Below the pieces are notes generated by a model that saw only the letters and a list, made by a program, of their open reading frames with translations, had not been told where the DNA came from and searched no databases. Shown here piece by piece: positions 1 to 7,704 of a DNA stretch of 64,000 nucleotides (the stretch's first letter is position 1; every line of letters starts with the position of its first letter). Origin of the DNA: Sorangium cellulosum (GTDB lineage: Bacteria; Myxococcota_A; Polyangia; Polyangiales; Polyangiaceae). The DNA is taken from positions 2,046,001 through 2,110,000 of the forward strand of contig NZ_CP012670.1 in the NCBI RefSeq assembly GCF_004135735.1, given 5' to 3'. The translations under genes and the position numbers were made by a program.

Positions 1-1
1 C

Positions 2-532
2 CTCTTGCGCGGCGGTCAAGCGCGCCGCACCATCTACCTCGCGTGGGAGACGGGGGTGCTCGACGTGCTCCTGCCCGAGGTCTCGGCGCTGCTCTACGAC
101 GACCGCGGCGACGACGGCCCGGGCCAGCGCCTCTGGCGCGTGCTCGACTACGTCGACCGGCGCACCGCCGCGGACCGGCCGCTCGACGATACGGTCCTCT
201 GGACGCTCCTCCTCCTCGAGCCGATGAAGGAGGCGTGCGACGGCGTCCGCGACCGCGCGGCCGCGGTCGCCGATTTCCTCGAGCCCCTCATCGATCGGCT
301 GGCGATCTCGCGCCGCTACGCCGACGGCATGCGGCGCATCGTCGCGGTCCTGCCGCGGCTGGCCGGCGGCCGCGCCGGCCGCTTCGCGCGGACGGACATC
401 TTCCAGCCCGCCCTCGACGTGCTGGCCGCCGAGCTGACCGCGCGCGGCGAGTCGACCGAGGCGATCGATCGGCTCCGATCCACCCCGCACCCGCGGCGCC
501 ACCCCGCGGACGGCGCGCTGTACCGGCGGTGA
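2..532 (+). CDS. PcnB-like poly(A) polymerase / tRNA nucleotidyltransferase, 3' part
   Basis: This is the C-terminal part of a gene that begins before the window; the open frame runs in from the left edge. The visible 176 or so residues start with L-L-R-G-G-x-A-R-R, followed by a helical region containing WETGVLDVLLPEV. That matches the RNA-binding and C-terminal region of the class II nucleotidyltransferase family (PcnB and CCA-adding enzymes). The catalytic GGxVRD head would lie upstream, so poly(A) polymerase cannot be separated from CCA transferase here. The tail is short and only modestly basic, without the long Arg-rich extension of enterobacterial PcnB. It lies on the same strand as the next gene, 66 bp away. 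Confidence 0.7.
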   Translation, partial: LLRGGQARRTIYLAWETGVLDVLLPEVSALLYDDRGDDGPGQRLWRVLDYVDRRTAADRPLDDTVLWTLLLLEPMKEACDGVRDRAAAVADFLEPLIDRLAISRRYADGMRRIVAVLPRLAGGRAGRFARTDIFQPALDVLAAELTARGESTEAIDRLRSTPHPRRHPADGALYRR

Positions 533-598
533 AAGGCGGCCGGCGGTCGGCCGCCGGCGTGGAACATCTCCGGCGTTTCTGGTTCCATCAGGATCCCG

Positions 599-2260
599 AT
601 GTCCGATCCGACCGCGCGAAAGCGCCGTGCTCCTCCGCCCGCCGCCTCAGCTCCGCGGGGCCGGCTCGGCGGCCGGGCGCGCGGCCTGGTCGCGTTCGCG
701 CTCGCCTGCGCCGTGTCGCCGCTCGCCGACGCGCAGGGGTCGCTCCTGCACGAGTTCATCCCGCCGGATCCGGAGGAGGACGTCTCGCTCGCCACGACGA
801 CGCTCGACGGGGGGCTCCCGGCGGCGATCCAGACGCCGAGCGGCCTGGCCACGGCGCCCGATCCGCAGCGCCCGCCCGGGAGCCAGCAGCAGGTTTACAG
901 CAGCGCCGGATCGGACGCGGGGCCGGACGCGTCCTACGAGCCGGATCGCGATACCCGGAGGCCGAACGTCGAGCGCTACGACGATCCGTTCTCCCCTGCG
1001 ACCGCGCCCTTCAAGCGGCTGCAAGCCTACGACGCCGTGCGGGCGGACTACTCGCTCGTCGTCCGCGAGCGGAGCCTCACGCCCATCGAGGTCGGCGGCG
1101 CGGTCTCGGCGGGAGACGAGGCGTTCTACGGCGACATCGCGGTCGATCTCGTCCCGAGCCAGCCGGTCCGGATCCCGACGGTCGGGCCGGAGACGCGGCT
1201 CGTGCGGATGCACGTGAACCCCGCCACGCCGGTCGTGCTGCTGCGCGACGGCGCCGACAACTGGTTCGCGCGTGGCACGACGAGCGCGCGGGTCCGGCTG
1301 GTCGTGCAGCTCGCGATCGCCCGCGCGACCTTCGGCAGCGAGTTCGCCGACGTCGACTGGGGCAAGCTCGAGCCGTACCGGACGCCGCAAGAGCCCTCCC
1401 ACGAGGCCGCGTTCAGGCAGGTGGCTCAGGCCATCGGCATCTCGCCCTCGATGCGGCCGCGCGACGTCGTGCACAGGATGGTCGAGTATTTCCGGTCGTT
1501 CGCCCCGTCGGACGAGCCGCCCAGGGAGCACGGGGACATCTACCTCGACCTCGCGCTCTCGCGGAAAGGCGTCTGCCGGCATCGCGCCTTCGCGTTCCTC
1601 GTCACGGCCCTGCACATCGGGATCCCCGCGCGGATGGTCGTGAACGAGGCGCACGCCTGGGTCGAGGTCTTCGACGGATCGCTCTGGCACCGTATCGATC
1701 TCGGAGGCGCCGCACTCGACATGGACCAGGAGATCGATCCGAGCCGTCCGCCCCATGTGCCGCCTCCGGATCCGTACAGCTGGCCGGAGCAGCGCGACTC
1801 GGGCCAGGCCCTCGCCGAGCGGACGCGCGCCGAGCAGGCGCCGCAGGGGCCCTCTGGTCCGGGCAGCGCGGGCAGCGCGGGCAGCAACGCTGCCGCGCCG
1901 CCGGCCTCGGCGCTGCCGCCGCCCACCCCCACGAGCGACCCGGGGGACCGCCCGGCGGAGCGCACCGAGATCGTCGTGACCGCGCTGGACAAGGACATCC
2001 GCCGCGGTTTCCCCTTCCACATCCAGGGGCAAATCAGCAGCGGCGGGGCGCCGTGCGGGCACGTCCGCGTCGACGTGATCCTGACGGGGAGCGCCGCCCC
2101 GCAGGGCGTGACGGTCGGCTCGCTGTCGACCGATGAGCGCGGCCGCTACGACGGCGCGGTGATCCTCCGGAGCGATATCGCGCTCGGCGCCTACGACCTC
2201 GTGATCGCGACGCCCGGCGACGTCCGCTGCAAGGCCGGCCGCTCGGACATGGCGCCTTGA
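599..2260 (+). CDS. Exported transglutaminase-like (papain-fold) protein
   Basis: The 553-residue product has a basic N-terminus (KRRAPPP) and then a hydrophobic stretch [16 protein letters not shown] that looks like a signal peptide or anchor. A transglutaminase core lies around residues 240-380. The likely catalytic triad is visible: Cys326 in [10 protein letters not shown], His352 in EAHAWVEVF and Asp367 in HRIDLGG. A Gly/Ser/Ala- and Pro-rich linker (about 400-450) leads to a C-terminal beta-rich domain resembling an Ig-like or carboxypeptidase-regulatory module ([21 protein letters not shown]). Bacterial members act as extracytoplasmic peptidases or cross-linkers; the substrate cannot be read from sequence. 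The stop overlaps the start of the Nudix gene, so the two are probably cotranscribed. Confidence 0.72.
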   Translation: MSDPTARKRRAPPPAASAPRGRLGGRARGLVAFALACAVSPLADAQGSLLHEFIPPDPEEDVSLATTTLDGGLPAAIQTPSGLATAPDPQRPPGSQQQVYSSAGSDAGPDASYEPDRDTRRPNVERYDDPFSPATAPFKRLQAYDAVRADYSLVVRERSLTPIEVGGAVSAGDEAFYGDIAVDLVPSQPVRIPTVGPETRLVRMHVNPATPVVLLRDGADNWFARGTTSARVRLVVQLAIARATFGSEFADVDWGKLEPYRTPQEPSHEAAFRQVAQAIGISPSMRPRDVVHRMVEYFRSFAPSDEPPREHGDIYLDLALSRKGVCRHRAFAFLVTALHIGIPARMVVNEAHAWVEVFDGSLWHRIDLGGAALDMDQEIDPSRPPHVPPPDPYSWPEQRDSGQALAERTRAEQAPQGPSGPGSAGSAGSNAAAPPASALPPPTPTSDPGDRPAERTEIVVTALDKDIRRGFPFHIQGQISSGGAPCGHVRVDVILTGSAAPQGVTVGSLSTDERGRYDGAVILRSDIALGAYDLVIATPGDVRCKAGRSDMAP

Positions 2261-2703
2261 GCGGCGCGACGGATTCCCTCTCCTCGCCTCCGCGCGTGGC
2301 CGTGGGCGCCGTCGTGATCGAGCGCCCCCCGGACGCGCCCGACGCGCCGCGCGTGCTCCTCGTCCGGCGCGCTCGCCCTCCGCTGCTGGGCGCCTGGTCG
2401 CTGCCCGGCGGCCGCGTCGAGCCCGGAGAGCGGCTGGCGGACGCCGTCGCGCGCGAGGTCCGCGAGGAGACGGGCCTCGACATCCGCGTGGGCCCGCTGG
2501 TGGAGGTCGTGGAGATCGTGGAGGCCCCCCATCATTACGTGATCCTCGATTACCTGGGCGAGCCGATCGGGGGCGCCCTCTCTCCGGGAGACGACGCCTC
2601 CGAGGCCGCTCTCGTCCCCGTGTCCGACCTGCCGGCCTATGGTCTCACCGAGATCGCGCTCCGCGTGATCCATCGGGCCCTCGCGATGGCGGCCGGTGGA
2701 TGA
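2257..2703 (+). CDS. Nudix hydrolase
   Basis: A 148-residue single-domain Nudix protein. The full Nudix box GX5EX7REUXEEXGU is present at residues 52-74 ([10 protein letters not shown], then REVREETGL), so the Mg-binding helix is intact. The protein should hydrolyse a nucleoside diphosphate linked to some moiety X; its architecture is like ADP-ribose or MutT-type hydrolases, but the substrate is not fixed by visible residues. The start is TTG at 2257, overlapping the TGA of the upstream transglutaminase-like gene (TTGA), which implies translational coupling. Length is normal for the family. Confidence 0.87.
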   Translation: MSGATDSLSSPPRVAVGAVVIERPPDAPDAPRVLLVRRARPPLLGAWSLPGGRVEPGERLADAVAREVREETGLDIRVGPLVEVVEIVEAPHHYVILDYLGEPIGGALSPGDDASEAALVPVSDLPAYGLTEIALRVIHRALAMAAGG

Positions 2704-2881
2704 AATGGCGCGGAGCCGGGAGAGGCTGACTTGGCGCAGCCCGCTCGGGAGGCGCCATGTCGTCAGAAGAGCGATTCCCTCCCATGAATCCATCCGTGAT
2801 ACGCAATGACGATGTGATTTGCTGTTCCATCGGTAGCGACATCCGCTGACGGCAGCGCTAGGCTCCAGAAGGGGGGCCGCG

Positions 2882-3187
2882 GTGAGCGCTGGTTCGGCGA
2901 TCAGGACGGGGGTGGTGGTCGTCGCGGCGGCGGCCCTCCTCGCTCCGCCGCGCTGCTTCGCTGGTGTCGATCCCGACGGCGCTGGCCTGTTCGCGCTGCC
3001 CGCCCAGCGCATCGCGCGCGCCGCCGAGCCTCTGGCGCAGCGCGGCTCGCCGGGCGGATCCGGTGGGCTCGCGGCGCGGGTGGCGCGCACGCTCTCGAGG
3101 GCCGTCACTCGGGCGCTGCGCTCGGGCATCTCCCCGATGTTCCTCGGCGTGCACGGCCTCGGTGTGATCGTATCCGGTGAAATGTAA
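2882..3187 (+). CDS. Small hypothetical exported protein
   Basis: A 101-residue ORF starting at GTG 2882 after a purine-rich stretch (agaaggggg). The N-terminus has a plausible signal peptide: polar start, hydrophobic core GVVVVAAAALLAPP, and a possible cleavage site after RCFA. The mature part is Ala/Arg/Gly-rich, with an amphipathic stretch (AARVARTLSRAVTRALRS) and ends in FLGVHGLGVIVSGEM. I do not recognise a family. It stands alone between the Nudix gene and a TetR regulator, about 180 bp and 125 bp away. It could be a small periplasmic protein or a chance ORF; the signal-peptide-like start and the coding frame favour a real gene. Confidence 0.45.
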   Translation: MSAGSAIRTGVVVVAAAALLAPPRCFAGVDPDGAGLFALPAQRIARAAEPLAQRGSPGGSGGLAARVARTLSRAVTRALRSGISPMFLGVHGLGVIVSGEM

Positions 3188-3312
3188 TGAGCCCGGCGAC
3201 TTCATGGCCAGGTCAGGTCGGCAGAGCGATCGCGCTCGGCGACGTCGATTGACGAAGGCGTGGCGCCCATCGCATCTGGATTGCGGAGTTCCTGGAACCA
3301 GCGTAGACCGGT

Positions 3313-4116
3313 ATGTCTATGAGCCCAACGCGGAGAGCGCGGAAGGAGGAGCAGAAGGAAGAGCGGCGGCGGCTCATCATCGACGCGGCCTGGAGGCTGT
3401 TCCAGGAGACCCCCTATCCCGAGGTCACGATGGCGCAGGTCGCCGAGCGCACCAGGCTCGCGAAGGGCACCCTCTACCTCTATTTCACGACGAAGGAGGA
3501 GCTCTTTCTCGCCGTCATCGATCAGGAGCTCACGAAATGGTTCGATGAGGTGGACCTCCGCCTCGCGCTCCTCGACCCCTCGCGGGGTGAGGCGGCCGCG
3601 GCGCGCCCTCGGCCCGCGCGATCCCGCCGCGGCGCCGCCGCCGCGCCCCCGAAGGACACCGCCGCCGAGATCGCCTCGATCCTGTCGACGAGCCTCGCGG
3701 CGCGTGACGCGATGACGCGCCTGCTCTCCATCCTGCACAGCATCCTCGAGCAGAACGTCAGCTACGAGGCCGCCCTCCGCTTCAAGCTCTCCCTCCTCGC
3801 GAACGTCGAGCGCACGGGCGCGCTGCTCGAGCGGTGCCTGCCGTCGCTCGGTCCCGGGCGGGGCGGCCAGATCCTCATTCGCATGTATGCCCTGGTCATC
3901 GGGATGCGGCAGGTCTGCGATCCCAGCGACGTGATTCGCGACATCCGCAGCCGGCCGGATATGGGTGTTTTCCGGATCGATTTCGGAGAGGAGATCCGGG
4001 CCTCGTTTGCCATCCTCCTGAGCGGGGCGGGCGCGTCGCCGCTCGGGCCCGAGCGGCTAGAGGTCCCGGTCCGCGGCGCGCTCGCCGCCCTGGCGCGGCG
4101 TGGTCCGGAGAGCTGA
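3313..4116 (+). CDS. TetR/AcrR-family transcriptional regulator
   Basis: A 267-residue regulator, longer than the usual 190-220. The N-terminal helix-turn-helix is clear at about residues 20-66: IIDAAWRLFQETPYPEVTM, then AERTRLAKGTLYLYFTTKEEL, the canonical TetR recognition region. A low-complexity Ala/Arg/Pro insert (about residues 95-120) separates it from the helical ligand-binding domain and explains the extra length. Starts at 3313 and 3319 are both possible (MSMSP or MSP). Ligand and targets are unknown. The gene converges on the protease-hydrolase gene with only 11 bp between stops, so it is not its divergent regulator. Confidence 0.88.
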   Translation: MSMSPTRRARKEEQKEERRRLIIDAAWRLFQETPYPEVTMAQVAERTRLAKGTLYLYFTTKEELFLAVIDQELTKWFDEVDLRLALLDPSRGEAAAARPRPARSRRGAAAAPPKDTAAEIASILSTSLAARDAMTRLLSILHSILEQNVSYEAALRFKLSLLANVERTGALLERCLPSLGPGRGGQILIRMYALVIGMRQVCDPSDVIRDIRSRPDMGVFRIDFGEEIRASFAILLSGAGASPLGPERLEVPVRGALAALARRGPES

Positions 4117-4127
4117 GGGGCGCGCGC

Positions 4128-6131
4128 TCACCACGGATCCCGCACGGACATGGGCGGCAGGTGGTCGGCGAACGGCTGGTTGAGGATCCGCGCAATCACC
4201 GACTTCCACGTGGTCATGTCGTTCTCGAAATCCTCGTGACGCCGGGCCTCGGAGCCGTGAGGCGGAGGCCTCGTGTTCGGTCCCTTGATCCACTCCGCCC
4301 TCGGAAACACCATGGGCCGCTCCTCCCTGTCCTGCGTGAGGAGCGCGAGGACGTCCGCGTTCTCCGGATCGAGGAGCCCCGCTTCCATGCCGAGCAGCGA
4401 GACGCCGCTCGCCCCGGGCACGCGCGGGCGCCGCTCCAGCGCGTTCGAGGCCAGGTAGAGCAGCGACCGGCCGTACACCTCGCAATGATCCTGGAGCTCC
4501 GCCTCGTCCGTGAGCGTGAACAGGGCGAAGCGGCGGATCATGCCGCCCTTGATCGCCGGCATGTACGTGTCGCGGAACGCGTCGATCGCGCTCGCCGGGG
4601 CGAGCAGCGACAGCGACTCGATGGGGAGCCCGAGCCCGAGCTGACCCCGCATCGGGCCGCCCTCGATCCTCTTGCCCTTGTCCGCCGTGACGAGCTGGAC
4701 GAGCGGCGCGAGCAGGAAGCTGCCGCTCGAGTGGCCGACCAGGTGGAGCTCGATCCTCGGATCCCCGTCCATGAGCGCCGCGAGGCGGCCGATCATCTCG
4801 CGGACGCCGCCGTGGTCAGCGTCCATCGTCGCGTCGCCGGCGGCGAGCTTCATCCGATCCCACTCCGCCTTCCCGCCCATGCGGCGGACGAGCGGCTCCA
4901 GGGCGTCGTCGCGCCGATCGATCATGAAGCCGAACGCCCGCGGGTCGTAGCCGTCGTGGCGGCGGCCCTCGGTGGCGCGGTGGAGGATCTCGAGGAGGCG
5001 CGGATAGTGATCGGTCTCCCAGAGCAGCTCGATGGGGTAGATCTCGTGCCCGAGCAGCTTCGGCCGGAGGCGCGACATCCTGTTGATCGCGTCGATCTGC
5101 CGGCGCAGCGCGCCGCCCGCGATGAGCAGGAGGCGGCGGCGCCTCCAGGTCTCCGTCGCGTTCAGGAAGTCCTCCTCGATGATGATGCGGACGTCCTCCG
5201 ACGACGTGCCGTAGGCGCCGCGCCGCTGGAGCTGCCCGTGCATGTCGATGCTGATGAGGTGCGGCCGCAGGTTGGCGAACGTCCGGCTCGTTGAGGTGAG
5301 CGGGCGCAGCGATCGCGGCTGGTTCAGGCGGACGGGGGCGCCGAGCCGGCCGACCCACGCGTCGAAGCCGTACTGCAGCCAGTCGTCGTAGCCGAGCCGG
5401 CCGAAGCCGCCCTTGCCCCAGCCGCTGCCCCACGAGTTCTGGAGCCAGAAGCCCTCCGCGTCGTACCCGACGATGGCGAAGGCGTGACCGCCCCAGGGGG
5501 CGATGAACGGGTTCGTCTTGTCGACCGGCGGGATGACGCCGTTCTTCTGGGTGCCGTAGTACCAGCCGTTGAACGGGATGAGCGCCGAGGCCGCGATGAC
5601 CCCGACCTCCGCGAGCGCGTTGTGCATCGCCGCGAGGTCCTTGTGGTTCACCCGTTGATACAGGCCGAGCGGCCGGAGCATCGCGTCCGCCGCGCGCTCC
5701 GGCGTGAGCGCGCCGTGGAGATCGTTCGGGTCCCAGGGCCACCGGTCGTAGGAGCAGATACCGTGTTTGTGCCAGCCCTTCATGGCGCCCCTCAGGCTGG
5801 AGCCCCTCGCGTCGTCCTCGCCCGGATACTCGTCGTAGCGGCGCGCCATGGTGTACACCATGTTCTGGCTCACGAGGCCGTGGTCCGGCGAGGTCTTGCG
5901 CTTGCGGAGCAGGTAGTGCGCCACCGTCGCGATCGTGAAGCCGGTGCAGCCGTTGTTCCTGCCCTGATCCAGCACGGGCACGCCGTACTCCATGAAGGGC
6001 TCGGGGGACATGACCGGGGGCACCTCCGTCATCGTGGGGCGATAGAGGTTGTCCCGGAAGTCGAGGACGTCAGCGCGGGCGTCGGTCGTGATGTCTCCGT
6101 AACGCTCGCTGAAACGCTCGGAATCGATCAT
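4128..6131 (-). CDS. Papain-like (C1) cysteine protease fused to an alpha/beta serine hydrolase
   Basis: The 667-residue product starts at the ATG at 6131; the open frame extends 46 codons upstream but that part is a disordered, promoter-like translation. Residues about 45-265 form a papain-type domain with the full set Gln56, Cys62 (DQGRNNGCTGF), His216 (WGGHAFAIVGYD) and Asn232 (QNSWGSGWG). After about residue 285 there is a second domain with a GHSSG nucleophile elbow (Ser468) followed by SLSLLAPAS and a His-containing DHCEVYGRSLLYL stretch, consistent with an alpha/beta hydrolase. No signal peptide is visible, so it may act in the cytoplasm. It is divergent from the class I isoprenoid/NHLP-peptide operon across 136 bp, so the two units may share regulation. 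Its substrate is unknown; processing of the NHLP-like peptide is possible but unproven. Confidence 0.8.
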   Translation of the reverse strand: MIDSERFSERYGDITTDARADVLDFRDNLYRPTMTEVPPVMSPEPFMEYGVPVLDQGRNNGCTGFTIATVAHYLLRKRKTSPDHGLVSQNMVYTMARRYDEYPGEDDARGSSLRGAMKGWHKHGICSYDRWPWDPNDLHGALTPERAADAMLRPLGLYQRVNHKDLAAMHNALAEVGVIAASALIPFNGWYYGTQKNGVIPPVDKTNPFIAPWGGHAFAIVGYDAEGFWLQNSWGSGWGKGGFGRLGYDDWLQYGFDAWVGRLGAPVRLNQPRSLRPLTSTSRTFANLRPHLISIDMHGQLQRRGAYGTSSEDVRIIIEEDFLNATETWRRRRLLLIAGGALRRQIDAINRMSRLRPKLLGHEIYPIELLWETDHYPRLLEILHRATEGRRHDGYDPRAFGFMIDRRDDALEPLVRRMGGKAEWDRMKLAAGDATMDADHGGVREMIGRLAALMDGDPRIELHLVGHSSGSFLLAPLVQLVTADKGKRIEGGPMRGQLGLGLPIESLSLLAPASAIDAFRDTYMPAIKGGMIRRFALFTLTDEAELQDHCEVYGRSLLYLASNALERRPRVPGASGVSLLGMEAGLLDPENADVLALLTQDREERPMVFPRAEWIKGPNTRPPPHGSEARRHEDFENDMTTWKSVIARILNQPFADHLPPMSVRDPW

Positions 6132-6267
6132 GGTTTTCCGATCTCGTGCAGCCGTCGAGTGTCGCACGGGCCGCGCTCCCGGCAAAGTCGGTCGTGCCTC
6201 CCGCGCGGACGTCGCCGGTGTGATAGCGTCGCCCGAGGCGGCGCCGCCCGCGCCGGCCGGAGGCGAC

Positions 6268-7389
6268 ATGAACGACGACGGCCGCGCACAAGGGGAGATC
6301 GCGGGCGCCGCGGGCGCCGCGAGCGGCGCGGGCGCTGCGGAGGCGTCGCTGGAGGCCGAGGTGCTGCGGCGGCTCGCGTCGCTGCGAGGCCGGCTCGGGA
6401 GCGAGCTCGGCGCGCAGTTCGACGCGCTCGCCGCGCGCCTCAGGCTCTTCGAGGGCGAGCCGGGCGAGGGCTATTTCTCGCACCCGATGGCGCTCCCGGT
6501 GCTCCAGCTGCCGCTCTGGGTCGCGACGCGCTTCGCCGCGCCGCCGCCCGCCCCGGACGTCGGGCCGCGCGGCCTCCCGCCGCTCGCCGTGGATCTCGCC
6601 GAGGCAGCGGCGGTCGGGTACCTGCACGTCCGGGTCGAGGACGACCTCGTCGATGAAGGGATCGGCGAGCCCGGCGCGGCGGTGCTCCTGTCCGGAGCGC
6701 TGTTCGCTCGCCATCAGGCCGTGCTGGCCCGCTCGGTCCCCGTGGCAGGCGCGTTCTGGGCCCTCTTCGAGGAGGTCTGGCTCGGGTACGGCGAGGCGAT
6801 GCTCCTCGAGCGGCGGCTGCACCGGGGCGAAGGCCCCGGCGACGCCGGCGCGTTCCGCCGGGTGCTCGCCCGCTCGCGCCCGCTCGTGCTCCCCGCAGCC
6901 GCGGCGCTGTTCGCGCTGTCGCAGACCGAGCACCTCGCCGCCCTCGAGGAGCTCGTCTCCTCCCTGAGCGCGGCGCACCAGCTGTTCGCGGACCTGCTGC
7001 ACGCCGAGAAGGACCGCGCGCTCGGGAACACGACGTACGTGCTGCGCCGGCTCGGTACGCGGGCCGAGGCGCGGGAGGAAGGGCAGGCCGAGGCGAGCGG
7101 ACCTCTGCGCCCCGCGGGGCCCCGCCGCGACCCGGAGGAGGGGCGCGCCGCGGCGTCCGCCCTGCGCGCGCAGCTCTTCGCGCGCGGCGGCTTCGACGCC
7201 ATCGTGGAGGAGGCGCGATGTGAGCTCGCTCGCGCGGAGGCCGCGGCCGGCGCGCTCGGGCTGCCGGAGGTCGCGCGCTTTTGCAAGCGGCGCGAGCGGT
7301 ACATGGCCGAGATCCAGCGGCGGGTGTTCCTGGCCCTCTTCAGCGCGCTCGCCGGCAAGCCCGCCGCGAGCGCAGGCGCGCCACGCTGA
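6268..7389 (+). CDS. Class I isoprenoid-synthase-fold enzyme (terpene/prenyl synthase-like)
   Basis: A 373-residue, mostly helical protein starting at ATG 6268 behind GGAGG. It carries an Asp-rich motif DDLVD at residues 125-129, matching the first metal-binding DDxxD of class I isoprenoid enzymes. A second acidic segment ADLLHAEKDRALGNTTY at about 241-257 sits where the second Mg-binding motif (DDxxD or NSE/DTE) is expected. In this fold these residues bind Mg-diphosphate and ionise a prenyl substrate. Overall identity to textbook terpene synthases looks low, so the substrate is undetermined. It is the first gene of a run with an NHLP-like peptide, a class II cyclase-like protein and an adenylate cyclase. 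Coupling, cyclisation or a non-catalytic role are all open. Confidence 0.68.
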   Translation: MNDDGRAQGEIAGAAGAASGAGAAEASLEAEVLRRLASLRGRLGSELGAQFDALAARLRLFEGEPGEGYFSHPMALPVLQLPLWVATRFAAPPPAPDVGPRGLPPLAVDLAEAAAVGYLHVRVEDDLVDEGIGEPGAAVLLSGALFARHQAVLARSVPVAGAFWALFEEVWLGYGEAMLLERRLHRGEGPGDAGAFRRVLARSRPLVLPAAAALFALSQTEHLAALEELVSSLSAAHQLFADLLHAEKDRALGNTTYVLRRLGTRAEAREEGQAEASGPLRPAGPRRDPEEGRAAASALRAQLFARGGFDAIVEEARCELARAEAAAGALGLPEVARFCKRRERYMAEIQRRVFLALFSALAGKPAASAGAPR

Positions 7390-7482
7390 GCCGCCGCGGG
7401 TGCACAAATACGCCATTCCTTCCACTTGCTAGCCGTTTGGAGGTCTCCTAGCCTCGCGAGCGGGAGAGAAAGCGAGGAAGCC

Positions 7483-7704
7483 GTGGCATCGAAGAAAACA
7501 GAGGCAGAGCTCATCGGTCGCGCCGTTGTCGATTCGAGCTTTCGACAGCAGCTCCTCGCGGAGCCCGAGCGCACCATCGAGAGGGAAGGATACGAGGTCG
7601 GTCCGGAGACGCTCCAGCGGATCCGGGACGCTGCGACCTCGACGCCCGAGGCGGTCGATGCGGCCATCGCGGCCGCGGCGCGCGACGGCGGAGTGGGTAT
7701 GTGA
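7483..7704 (+). CDS. NHLP-type (nitrile-hydratase-like leader) small peptide, putative RiPP precursor
   Basis: A 73-residue peptide starting at GTG 7483, five bases after GAGG (an upstream TTG at 7426 is in frame but lacks a good ribosome site). The central part LIGRAVVDSSFRQQLLAEPERTIEREGY is the pattern of the NHLP leader family, related to the nitrile hydratase alpha subunit and used as leader in several RiPP precursors. The C-terminus is AIAAAARDGGVGM: a Gly-Gly is present but only three residues follow, and there are no Cys, Ser or Thr near the end, so no normal core peptide is evident. Its stop overlaps the start of the class II cyclase-like gene (GTGA), showing translational coupling. 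It could be a precursor with an atypical core, or a carrier/adaptor peptide. Confidence 0.62.
   Translation: MASKKTEAELIGRAVVDSSFRQQLLAEPERTIEREGYEVGPETLQRIRDAATSTPEAVDAAIAAAARDGGVGM

Noticed and set aside
6132..6269. N-terminal extension of the protease-hydrolase gene to 6269
   Set aside because: The extra 46 residues are disordered and lie in the divergent promoter; ATG 6131 starts the ordered protein.
7426..7482. TTG start giving a 92-residue NHLP-like peptide
   Set aside because: No ribosome site before TTG, whereas GTG 7483 follows GAGG and begins with the family-like MASKK.
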